The position numbers were made by a program, and so were the translations under genes. A stretch of 12,171 nt of DNA from Methanocorpusculum sp. (GTDB lineage Archaea > Halobacteriota > Methanomicrobia > Methanomicrobiales > Methanocorpusculaceae), in assembly GCA_029987245.1 (NCBI GenBank), contig DALTWG010000052.1, positions 1 through 12,171 of the forward strand. The letters run 5' to 3'. Below the pieces are notes generated by a model. That model ran no database searches. It was not told the origin of the DNA and saw nothing but the letters and a program-made list of their open reading frames with translations. Below, piece after piece: positions 5,721 through 12,171 of the stretch. Positions within the stretch are counted from its first letter, which is position 1; the number at the start of each line of letters is the position of its first letter.

Positions 5721-6881
5721 ATGACCTCTTCCTGTGACATCCTTGTAATAGGCGCCGGGCCCGCCGGCGCCCTCGCTGCAAAAGAAGCAGCTTTTGCCGG
5801 CTGTTCCGTTCTCTTAGTGGAAAAGCGGCCCGCAATTGGCATGCCCGGAAGATGTGCTGAAGGAATAATGCGGGGAGACCTTGAAGAGTTTTTTACGCCC
5901 GACCCTTCCTGGATATCTGCAGAGATTGACAAGGCGGTTTTTACCGGGCCGGACGGAAAATCAGTGACTATATCCGCAAAAGACAACAAGACCGCCGGCT
6001 ATACCTTAAACCGCAAAGTCTTCGACCGCGAACTGGTAAACGCCGCGGCAAAAGCCGGCGCTGAAGTCCGGGTGCATACTCTGGCAGAGCCCCTGCTCGA
6101 AGAAGGCCGCCTGACAGGCGCAAAGCTCACCTGCCGCGGGGCGGCATCTGAAGTGCGGGCGAAAGTCGTGATTGCCTGCGACGGCGTGGAATCGCAGTTC
6201 GCCCGCGCCGCCGGTATTGACACCACAATCTCCCTCAAAGATATTGACACCTGCGTGCAGTATGCGGCATCCGGCATTGAATGGGACAAACGGGCAAACG
6301 GCTTCTGGTTTTCGCGAAAAGAGGCGCCCGGCGGCTACATCTGGGTATTTTCCAAAGGATTTGGCAAAGCAAATATCGGCATCGGCATTCCCGGAACCGA
6401 ATCACCCGGCGACCGCGGAGGAGCCCGGGCAAAAGACCTGCTTGATGCCTTCATGCAGAACCATTTCCCCAACGCCTCGGTGCTTGAAATAATATCCGGC
6501 GGCGTCCCGGTCTGTCGGCCGCTGAAAAATACCGCAGGCGAAGGGCTTTTAATTGCCGGCGACGCCGCACGGGTGACTGACCCTCTAACCGGAGGCGGCA
6601 TATACAATGCGTTTGTCACCGGAACTCTTGCCGGCAAGTGGGCGGCAAAAGCGATTGCAGCCGGCGACACCTCGGAAAAATTCCTCTCCGGCTATGATAA
6701 GGAATGGCGCAAAACCCGCATGGCAAAAGACATCGCCCGCGACTGGAAACTCAAAGAAATCTTTCAGAAAATGGACGACCATGCCCTTGCCTCCGCCATG
6801 CACCTGCTCAAAGACATGACGCTGGATGAAATTACCATCCCCGCCGTGCTGAAAGCCGCGGTTAAAGACCGCATATTCTGA
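5721..6881 (+). CDS. Geranylgeranyl reductase family FAD-dependent oxidoreductase
   Basis: This 386-residue flavoprotein probably saturates double bonds of geranylgeranyl chains in archaeal membrane lipids (digeranylgeranylglycerophospholipid reductase type) or of a related isoprenoid. The dinucleotide-binding motif GAGPAG is at residues 11-16 and an acidic residue ends the second strand (VEKRP). The family-specific GRCAEGI block carries the conserved cysteine. The substrate-cavity motif GGYIWVF is at 204-210, and the second FAD motif GDAAR with DPLTGGGI starts at 280. The length is normal. I chose the ATG at 5721 because it places the Rossmann strand at residue 6, as usual; the frame is open further upstream, but that stretch includes the T8 tract of the preceding spacer. 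The promoter is unclear: an ATTATCCTTTA stretch near 5686-5696 is at the right distance but is a poor TATA match. Methanogens often carry several paralogs, so the exact substrate is uncertain. Confidence 0.9.
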   Translation: MTSSCDILVIGAGPAGALAAKEAAFAGCSVLLVEKRPAIGMPGRCAEGIMRGDLEEFFTPDPSWISAEIDKAVFTGPDGKSVTISAKDNKTAGYTLNRKVFDRELVNAAAKAGAEVRVHTLAEPLLEEGRLTGAKLTCRGAASEVRAKVVIACDGVESQFARAAGIDTTISLKDIDTCVQYAASGIEWDKRANGFWFSRKEAPGGYIWVFSKGFGKANIGIGIPGTESPGDRGGARAKDLLDAFMQNHFPNASVLEIISGGVPVCRPLKNTAGEGLLIAGDAARVTDPLTGGGIYNAFVTGTLAGKWAAKAIAAGDTSEKFLSGYDKEWRKTRMAKDIARDWKLKEIFQKMDDHALASAMHLLKDMTLDEITIPAVLKAAVKDRIF

Positions 6882-6890
6882 TTACTTTCC

Positions 6891-6896
6891 TTTTTT
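6891..6896 (+). terminator. T-run after the reductase gene
   Basis: Six T residues, 10 bases after the stop codon and preceded by CTTTCC. It is weak but correctly placed for archaeal termination, and the next gene has its own promoter. Confidence 0.35.
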
Positions 6897-6931
6897 GCAT
6901 TGTTTCCTGCAGTCCTGAAAGTCGAAACACT

Positions 6932-6939
6932 AATATTTA
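6932..6939 (+). promoter_or_regulatory. TATA-like box of the NSS transporter gene
   Basis: AATATTTA is centred about 27 nt before the ATG at 6962, matching a leaderless transcript. A purine-rich GAAAC stretch just upstream could be the BRE. Confidence 0.5.
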
Positions 6940-6961
6940 CAGGAAACCTATTATATTGGTT

Positions 6962-8311
6962 ATGTCTGAAGAACGGAGTTTGTTCTCAAGCCGCATCGGA
7001 TTTATTTTAGCTGCTGCTGCATCCGCTGTCGGTCTTGGAAACTTATGGAGATTCCCGTATCTTGCAGCCAAATACGGAGGAGGTATCTTCCTGCTGGTTT
7101 ACCTCATCCTTGTGGTAACACTTGGTTTCACCATCATGGTAACTGAAATTGCCATCGGGCGCAAAACGGGACACTCAGCGCTGTGGGCGTTTCGCGAATT
7201 AAATAAAAAGTGGCACATCCTGGGCATTCTTGCTCTGATTGTCCCCTGCATTATTCTGCCGTACTATGCAGTCATTGCCGGCTGGATTACGAAATTTGCC
7301 GTTGTCTTTATGGCGGGCTTCGGCTCGGAACTCGCTGACGGAGGTACCTTTTTCACCACCTTCATGTCAAGCAATGTCGAGGTCATTATCTGGACGGCGC
7401 TGGTTATTGTTGTGGCTGCGGTAATTATGCTGATGGGTGTGCAGAATGGTATTCAACGGGTATGCACGGTGATTCTGCCTATCCTGATTGTGATGATGAT
7501 AGGGCTTGCAATCTATTGCATCACGCTTCCCGGCGGTATGGACGGTCTGGGATATTATTTCATCCCGGACTTTTCCAAGTTCTCGTTTGAAGCGGTCCTC
7601 GCTGCCATGGGCCAGATGTTCTATTCGTTAAGTCTTGCCATGGGTATTATGATTACCTACGGCTCTTATCTTGCGGCGCATGAAAGTATAGAAAAGTCGG
7701 TCAGGAGAATTGAAATCTTCGACACAGGCGTTGCATTCCTCGCAGGTTTGTTAATTGTTCCTGCCGTCTTCGTCTTCTCCGGCGGAAGCCCTGAAGCACT
7801 GGGTACAGGTCCCGGTCTGATGTTTATCCAGCTGCCGCAGGTTTTTGCAACAATGCCGTTTGGCGACTGGGTTGGAGCATTGTTTTTCATCGCTGTCTTC
7901 TTTGCAGCGCTCACCTCGCTCATATCTCTCTTTGAGGTGCCGGTTGCAGCAATCACTGACAAGTTCCACATAAGCCGTACCAATTCAGTGGTGGTGGTGA
8001 CTATAGGCATTATCCTTGTGTCTATATTTGTGAACTTCGGTTACGGCATCTTGTCCGAATTTACCATCTTCGGTTACCAGATTCTGGATTTCATGGATAT
8101 GATAAGCAACAACATCCTGATGCCGATTCTTGCCATCCTTACCTGTATCTTCATCGGCTGGATTGTCAAAACCCGCACGGTTACCGACGAGGTTGAATCG
8201 CACGGTAATAAATTTGTGTGGAAGAAGTTTTTCATCATCATGGTGAAGTTTATTGCGCCGATATGTATGGCGGCAATCCTGATTTCCAACATCGTTCCGA
8301 TGTTCGGATAA
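6962..8311 (+). CDS. Sodium-dependent amino-acid transporter, NSS (SNF) family
   Basis: This 449-residue LeuT-fold symporter is expected to import an amino acid using the sodium gradient. The TM1 signature ASAVGLGNLWRFPY (residues 20-33) forms the unwound substrate and sodium site, and the TM6 block FYSLSLAMGIMITYGSYL starts at 220. The short length fits the 11-helix prokaryotic class (Tyt1/MhsT-like) rather than the 12-helix LeuT. The specific substrate cannot be read from the sequence; aromatic, branched-chain and small amino acids are all known for this family. The ATG at 6962 was preferred to a TTG at 6956 because it lies 27 nt after a TATA box and gives the usual short N-terminal tail before the RIGF segment. 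It is apparently a single-gene unit, convergent with the purine permease gene. Confidence 0.93.
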   Translation: MSEERSLFSSRIGFILAAAASAVGLGNLWRFPYLAAKYGGGIFLLVYLILVVTLGFTIMVTEIAIGRKTGHSALWAFRELNKKWHILGILALIVPCIILPYYAVIAGWITKFAVVFMAGFGSELADGGTFFTTFMSSNVEVIIWTALVIVVAAVIMLMGVQNGIQRVCTVILPILIVMMIGLAIYCITLPGGMDGLGYYFIPDFSKFSFEAVLAAMGQMFYSLSLAMGIMITYGSYLAAHESIEKSVRRIEIFDTGVAFLAGLLIVPAVFVFSGGSPEALGTGPGLMFIQLPQVFATMPFGDWVGALFFIAVFFAALTSLISLFEVPVAAITDKFHISRTNSVVVVTIGIILVSIFVNFGYGILSEFTIFGYQILDFMDMISNNILMPILAILTCIFIGWIVKTRTVTDEVESHGNKFVWKKFFIIMVKFIAPICMAAILISNIVPMFG

Positions 8312-8322
8312 ATCAGAACTCC

Positions 8323-8328
8323 TTTTTT
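8323..8328 (+). terminator. T-run after the NSS transporter gene
   Basis: Six T residues, 11 bases after the stop, inside the 36-bp gap to the convergent permease gene. No matching T-run for the minus-strand transcript is visible in this gap. Confidence 0.4.
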
Positions 8329-8347
8329 GTAATAGTTTCGTCAATAC

Positions 8348-9757
8348 TCATTGGATTCTGATTATAATCATTACAAGGAAATACACGGCAAACATCCCGG
8401 ACACAACCCACATGAGCGGCGAAATTTCCTTCTTTTTACCTGTAACAATGGTGATTAACGTAGAGCACAGAATTCCCATTGCAATACCGTCTGTTATACT
8501 GTATGCAAGAGCCATAAAAACGGACATGAAGAAACACGGGATTGCTGTTTCAATCCTGTCCCATACAATACTGCCGAATGTCTTCAGCATCATAATTCCC
8601 ACAAGCACCAAAACCGGTGCTGTTGCAGCCGAAGGCACTATCTGTGCAAGAGGAATAAGGAAAATGCACAAAGCAAAACACAATGCCGCAGCCACCGAAG
8701 TAAGCCCGGTTCTTCCTCCGGATTCAATTCCACAGGCGGATTCAACACAAGGGACGATGCCGGGCGCGCCGATTATCGCACCGATAGGTACCGTCAGCGA
8801 ACTGGATGCAAGAACCCGCTCTATTCTGGTTTCAAACCGTCTGCCGTTTTTCATTCGTTCAATTTCTCTGTCGTTGAACAGTGCCATATCGTGACCGACA
8901 CCAATGGTAGTGCCAATCATATCAAAAATGGTAATGAGAGAGAATGTACAGACAACCACTCCTGCGCAAAGAAGCTTGAACGGACTGGACATCAGTCCGG
9001 GCAATCCTTCGGTAAATGCCGCGCCGGCAACCCGAGGCAGTTCGGCAAACGCGGCTCCCATATTCAGTGATGTGTCGAGAGTTGTGCAACCGAAAACAGG
9101 AAACAGACCAAGAAGGGTTGCCGCAGCGATACTGATAAGAATCGCACCTTTAACCCGTTTCTGCGTCAGGAAAATTAACAGAAGAATTGTTATGACAAAC
9201 AGCCATATTTCAGGATTGACAGCCATTTCCTTAAAATTAAACGCAGGGGGACTGCCATGAGGGATACTGTATGCGATGTCACTGTTGAAGGCAATAATCT
9301 TACCTTTCAGTAATCCGACATAGATAATGAAAAGCCCCAGCCCGCACCCTATTGCTGCACGAAGCGATGCCGGAATTGCCTCCACCAGCCAGATTCTGAT
9401 TTTTGTCAGAGTGACAATCATGCCGAGAATGCCGGAGAGAAACACAATGGCAAGGCTTTCCTGCCAGGTAAATCCGAGCGTATCGACTACAGTATATGCA
9501 AAAAACGAACTCAGCCCCAGACCTGCCGACATTACAAAAGGAACATTTGCAATAAGACCTACAATAAGAGAACTCAGGAAACAGGTTATAATAATTGCAA
9601 GATAAACTGCAGAAGAGGGTATCCCTGTATCCTGAAGGATATCCGGGATAACCATAATTACATAAGCTGTTGCGCAAAATGATGTAATTCCTGCCAGAAT
9701 CTCTGTAGAGATTTTTGTGTTGTTTTCTTTTAAATGAAAGAACTGTTCCAGTGACAT
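8348..9757 (-). CDS. AzgA/PbuG-type nucleobase permease paralog, diverged (second gene of tandem pair)
   Basis: This 469-residue polytopic permease belongs to the adenine/guanine/hypoxanthine branch of the NCS2 superfamily (COG2252). It is clearly a tandem paralog of the gene immediately upstream: 28 of the first 40 residues match by eye. The family frame (AGIT start, GGRTGLT block, conserved Glu339) is kept, but positions conserved in the sister are changed. Asn37 is replaced by Ile, Asn83 in the GLGLN motif by Ser, and the TSNITTY segment before the glutamate (sister residues 322-328) reads APGIVPC (331-337). Such changes near the substrate site suggest a different substrate, or relaxed selection. 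The gene is full length with no frameshift. It begins 18 bp after the upstream stop and has no Shine-Dalgarno sequence. The general transporter call is sure; the substrate is not. Confidence 0.88.
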   Translation of the reverse strand: MSLEQFFHLKENNTKISTEILAGITSFCATAYVIMVIPDILQDTGIPSSAVYLAIIITCFLSSLIVGLIANVPFVMSAGLGLSSFFAYTVVDTLGFTWQESLAIVFLSGILGMIVTLTKIRIWLVEAIPASLRAAIGCGLGLFIIYVGLLKGKIIAFNSDIAYSIPHGSPPAFNFKEMAVNPEIWLFVITILLLIFLTQKRVKGAILISIAAATLLGLFPVFGCTTLDTSLNMGAAFAELPRVAGAAFTEGLPGLMSSPFKLLCAGVVVCTFSLITIFDMIGTTIGVGHDMALFNDREIERMKNGRRFETRIERVLASSSLTVPIGAIIGAPGIVPCVESACGIESGGRTGLTSVAAALCFALCIFLIPLAQIVPSAATAPVLVLVGIMMLKTFGSIVWDRIETAIPCFFMSVFMALAYSITDGIAMGILCSTLITIVTGKKKEISPLMWVVSGMFAVYFLVMIIIRIQ

Positions 9758-9775
9758 AATCCGGTATAAAAAATA

Positions 9776-11164
9776 TTATAGCACTCCGCCCGCAATGAGC
9801 GCCCTTGCTATCATATAGATTACAAACAGGATAGTAATAACCCAGACCAGCGGATGAATCTCTTTTGCCTTCTTCTGGAAGATGTTAATGATAACATAGG
9901 TGAGGAAACCAAGGGCGATACCATCGGTAATGCTGTAACAGACAGCCATGAACACCGAGGTGAAGAAACACGGAATAGCGACTTCCAGTTTGTTCCACTC
10001 AATCTCGCCGAACGGCTTGAGCATCAGAATGCCGACCATGACAAGAACCGGACCGGTTGCAGATGCCGGAACTACCGTTGCTACAGGCACAAGCAGAATA
10101 CAGACTGCAAAGCAGACTGCAGTTACTACGGCAGTCAAACCGGTACGCCCTCCCGCCTCGACACCGGATGCGGACTCGACATAGGTGGTAATGTTGGAAG
10201 TGCCGAAAACTGCACCGACGGCTGTCGCCGTTGCATCAGCTACAAGTGCGCGCTCCGTTCTGGTCTCGAATCTTTTTCCGTGCATCATTTTCTCGATTTC
10301 CGCATCGCTGAAGAGTTTCATCTCGCGGCCGGCACCGATAATGGTTCCAATCGTATCAAACATATCGACTAAACTGAACGTGATGATAATGATGACGACA
10401 ACCAAAATCTTCGACGGGTCTGCAAAGAGCGTCGGGAAGCCTTGCGTGAACGCTGCACAGAATGTTTCCGGAAGCTGCGCAAAAGCTTCGCCGACATTGA
10501 CTGCTGCAGAAAGGTCGGTGCACCCGAAGAAGGGAATCATACCGATAATGGTGGTAAGCAGAATGCTTAAGAGAATGGCACCCCTGACTTTTAAGACCAT
10601 CAGAATGATTACAAGAAGCAGTGCAATCAGGAAGAGCCAGATTGCCGGGTCTGAGGCAAGCCCTGCCCAGTTGATTGCAGGCACTGCACCTGAAAGGGTA
10701 ATGAAGTTGACCTTCAAAAGACCAATGTAGGCAATAAAGAGACCGATACCGCAGCCGATGGAAACCTTCAGTACTTTCGGCACGGAGGCAATAAGCCAGG
10801 TTCTGATTTTGGTCAGCGTGATAATCATGTTTAAGATACCGCAGACAAAGACCATTGCAAGAGCCTGCTGCCAGGTAAATCCGAGCATGAGAACAACTGT
10901 GTATGCAAAGAATGCATTCAGTCCGAGTCCAGCGGACTGGGCAAGCGGGACGTTAGCAAATAATCCCAGAAGAAGACAGCCGATTACTGTTGCAATAATT
11001 GTTGCAAGGTATACAGCGCCGGCAGGCATTCCGGCATCGCCCAAGACACTGGGGTTTACCACAAGAATATACGCCATTGCGCAGAATGTCGTAATACCTG
11101 CGAGAACCTCGGTGGAGACTTTGGTGTTGTTTTCCTTCAGGTGGAAGAAACTGTCAAGTGACAT
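9776..11164 (-). CDS. Adenine/guanine/hypoxanthine permease, NCS2 AzgA/PbuG type (first gene of tandem pair)
   Basis: This 462-residue membrane protein probably imports purine bases (adenine, guanine or hypoxanthine) for salvage. Conserved family segments are present: the N-terminal NNTK-TEVLAGITTF block with AYILVVNP (Asn37), SAGLGLNAFFAYTVV (Asn83), FDTIGTIIGA, and the TSNITTYVESASG block (322-334, Glu330) running into GGRTGLTA. It differs from many family members in having SAG where APG is usual before the GLGLN motif. A TATA box at 11189-11196 places the transcript start next to the ATG, so translation is probably leaderless. It is the first gene of a probable two-gene operon with the diverged paralog at 8348-9757 and is divergent from the secreted-protein gene at 11253. 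Confidence 0.93.
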   Translation of the reverse strand: MSLDSFFHLKENNTKVSTEVLAGITTFCAMAYILVVNPSVLGDAGMPAGAVYLATIIATVIGCLLLGLFANVPLAQSAGLGLNAFFAYTVVLMLGFTWQQALAMVFVCGILNMIITLTKIRTWLIASVPKVLKVSIGCGIGLFIAYIGLLKVNFITLSGAVPAINWAGLASDPAIWLFLIALLLVIILMVLKVRGAILLSILLTTIIGMIPFFGCTDLSAAVNVGEAFAQLPETFCAAFTQGFPTLFADPSKILVVVIIIITFSLVDMFDTIGTIIGAGREMKLFSDAEIEKMMHGKRFETRTERALVADATATAVGAVFGTSNITTYVESASGVEAGGRTGLTAVVTAVCFAVCILLVPVATVVPASATGPVLVMVGILMLKPFGEIEWNKLEVAIPCFFTSVFMAVCYSITDGIALGFLTYVIINIFQKKAKEIHPLVWVITILFVIYMIARALIAGGVL

Positions 11165-11188
11165 AGAGAAATATTGTGCCGGAAAGAT

Positions 11189-11196
11189 ATTATAAT
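11189..11196 (-). promoter_or_regulatory. TATA box of the purine permease operon
   Basis: ATTATAAT (self-complementary) is centred about 28 nt before the ATG at 11164, giving a leader of 0-3 nt. Confidence 0.5.
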
Positions 11197-11223
11197 TTGG
11201 GATAGGTCAGCGAACGCAAAACC

Positions 11224-11230
11224 TATTATC
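11224..11230 (+). promoter_or_regulatory. TATA-like box of the secreted surface protein gene
   Basis: TATTATC (within CCTATTATCC) is centred about 26 nt before the ATG at 11253, fitting a leaderless transcript. It lies about 30 bp from the divergent TATA box of the purine permease operon, so the two promoters are back to back. Confidence 0.45.
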
Positions 11231-11252
11231 CTTGGCAAGCAAATGGTACTGC

Positions 11253-12171
11253 ATGAAAAAGTTCTGTATGCTTTTACTTGCGCTTGCCGCACTCCTTATT
11301 CTTGCGTCATGCCCTGCGGCGGCAGATTACACCGTCTCTGCCGGCGACGAACTGCAAATCAGCGGCGTTGCCCAGGGCGACCCCGGATATCTCAGATACT
11401 ATGTCTTTGGAACCAATTACTTCACCCAGGGGAAAGTATCTGTTGATGATGCAGCGTATACGATTAAACTCAATACCAACGGTCTTTCCAACGGCGAGTA
11501 TCTTATTGTTATTCAGCACCCGATGTATGACAAACTCTTCAACGTCCAGGTTGATGAAGAAAACGGACTTACCGGCAAAGTCTATGCAACAACCGCCGAC
11601 CATAAACTTGCATCAACCCCGCAGCAGATGTCTTCAATCAACACCCGCCAGAATGCAAATGCGGCGTATGCACTGGTTGACCTCATCAATCTCGAATATC
11701 ACGATGATGCCTGCACGGTGGAAAAATTCACCGTCACCAGCCCCGCACTGATGATTACCTCTGAAAACAATACGGTTGTTGAAGGAAGCGACTTTACCAT
11801 TAGCGGCACCACAAACCTCAAATCCGGAACCTTGGTAACGGTCGAAATTCTTTCCACTGCTTTTTCCGGCGTCTCAAAAGTTGACGCATCCGATTCCGTG
11901 TATCTTGTTCTGGAAACACATGTCACTGCCGGATACAACGGCGTAAACTACTGGTCTGTCACCGCGCACAACCCGGCTTTAGCCCCGGGCGAATACCGCA
12001 TAACAGCCGTTACCCCGAATGACGGTCCAAGCGACGGCGGAAAATTCACGGTGATTGAAAAAACCGCAGTCCCGGCCGTTCCGGCCCAGACCGCGCAGAC
12101 TGCGAAAACTGCGGTTCCGACCCAGACACCGGCCGCAGAGCAGAGTGCACAGGCGACTGCCTCCCCCGCCT
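11253..12171 (+). CDS. Secreted S-layer-like surface protein, DUF3821-type architecture (3' partial)
   Basis: 306 codons are visible and the frame is still open at the window end. Residues 1-24 form a signal peptide (MKKFC, then a Leu/Ala-rich core) with a likely cleavage after AAA at 24. A first beta-rich domain (about 25-160) contains the AGDELQISGVAQGDPGYLRYYVFG pattern in two pieces, an opening typical of DUF3821 proteins in Methanomicrobiales. A second Ig-like domain (about 164-266) contains FTISGTTNLKSG and NYWSVTAHN and ends in YRITAVTPNDG. From about 267 a Thr/Pro/Ala/Gln-rich stalk begins, of the kind that is often O-glycosylated and precedes a C-terminal membrane anchor or sorting signal, here beyond the window. 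I infer a cell-surface or S-layer role. LASC at 17-20 also matches a lipobox, so a lipid anchor is an alternative. Confidence 0.8.
   Translation, partial: MKKFCMLLLALAALLILASCPAAADYTVSAGDELQISGVAQGDPGYLRYYVFGTNYFTQGKVSVDDAAYTIKLNTNGLSNGEYLIVIQHPMYDKLFNVQVDEENGLTGKVYATTADHKLASTPQQMSSINTRQNANAAYALVDLINLEYHDDACTVEKFTVTSPALMITSENNTVVEGSDFTISGTTNLKSGTLVTVEILSTAFSGVSKVDASDSVYLVLETHVTAGYNGVNYWSVTAHNPALAPGEYRITAVTPNDGPSDGGKFTVIEKTAVPAVPAQTAQTAKTAVPTQTPAAEQSAQATASPA

Noticed and set aside
10185..10730. Long plus-strand open frame (181 codons) opposite the purine permease gene
   Set aside because: It is antisense to a well-supported permease gene and shows only compositional mirroring of its membrane segments.
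1..12171. tRNA, rRNA or riboswitch genes
   Set aside because: No cloverleaf with a GTTCRA-type T-arm, rRNA signature or known riboswitch core was seen by eye on either strand in the spacers.

Overview
The window looks like an archaeal chromosome segment, most probably from a methanogen of the order Methanomicrobiales (Methanocorpusculum-like is my guess). The reasons are a geranylgeranyl-reductase-family flavoprotein (archaeal lipid saturation), a secreted protein with the two-domain-plus-stalk layout of Methanomicrobiales surface (S-layer-like) proteins, and promoters built from an AT-rich TATA-like box about 26-30 nt before the start codon, with almost no Shine-Dalgarno sequences, as expected for leaderless archaeal transcripts. 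This assignment is inference. No tRNA, rRNA, CRISPR array, insertion sequence or phage gene is visible.

Layout. (1) Positions 2-2384: a cut-off SGNH/GDS-type esterase-like gene followed after one base by an MBOAT membrane O-acyltransferase, the usual pair for O-acylating a surface polysaccharide. The first gene is strikingly AT-rich compared with the second. (2) 2385-2656: a 272-bp spacer packed with short repeats, including a perfect 17-bp inverted repeat and a 17-bp direct repeat. (3) 2657-3427: a short-chain dehydrogenase, closed by a clear hairpin/T-tract terminator. (4) 3522-5539: a divergent pyrimidine-salvage pair, uracil phosphoribosyltransferase on the minus strand and a uracil permease on the plus strand, with a perfect 8-1-8 palindrome between the two promoters. 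(5) 5721-6881: geranylgeranyl reductase family protein. (6) 6962-8311: a sodium-dependent amino-acid-type (NSS) transporter. (7) 8348-11164, minus strand: two tandem paralogous AzgA/PbuG-type purine permeases. The promoter-distal copy has lost several conserved residues in the likely substrate site. (8) 11253 to the window end: a secreted surface protein, cut by the window edge.

Together, about 6.5 kb of the window is devoted to bringing in preformed nucleobases and amino acids (one uracil salvage enzyme, three nucleobase permeases, one NSS symporter), and the ends encode cell-surface functions. The uracil genes closely resemble Firmicutes proteins, which suggests transfer. I see no defence system, toxin-antitoxin pair or multi-gene novel machine. 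The observations most worth following are the palindrome between upp and the permease, the diverged second purine permease, the repeat-rich spacer, and the mosaic SGNH/MBOAT pair.
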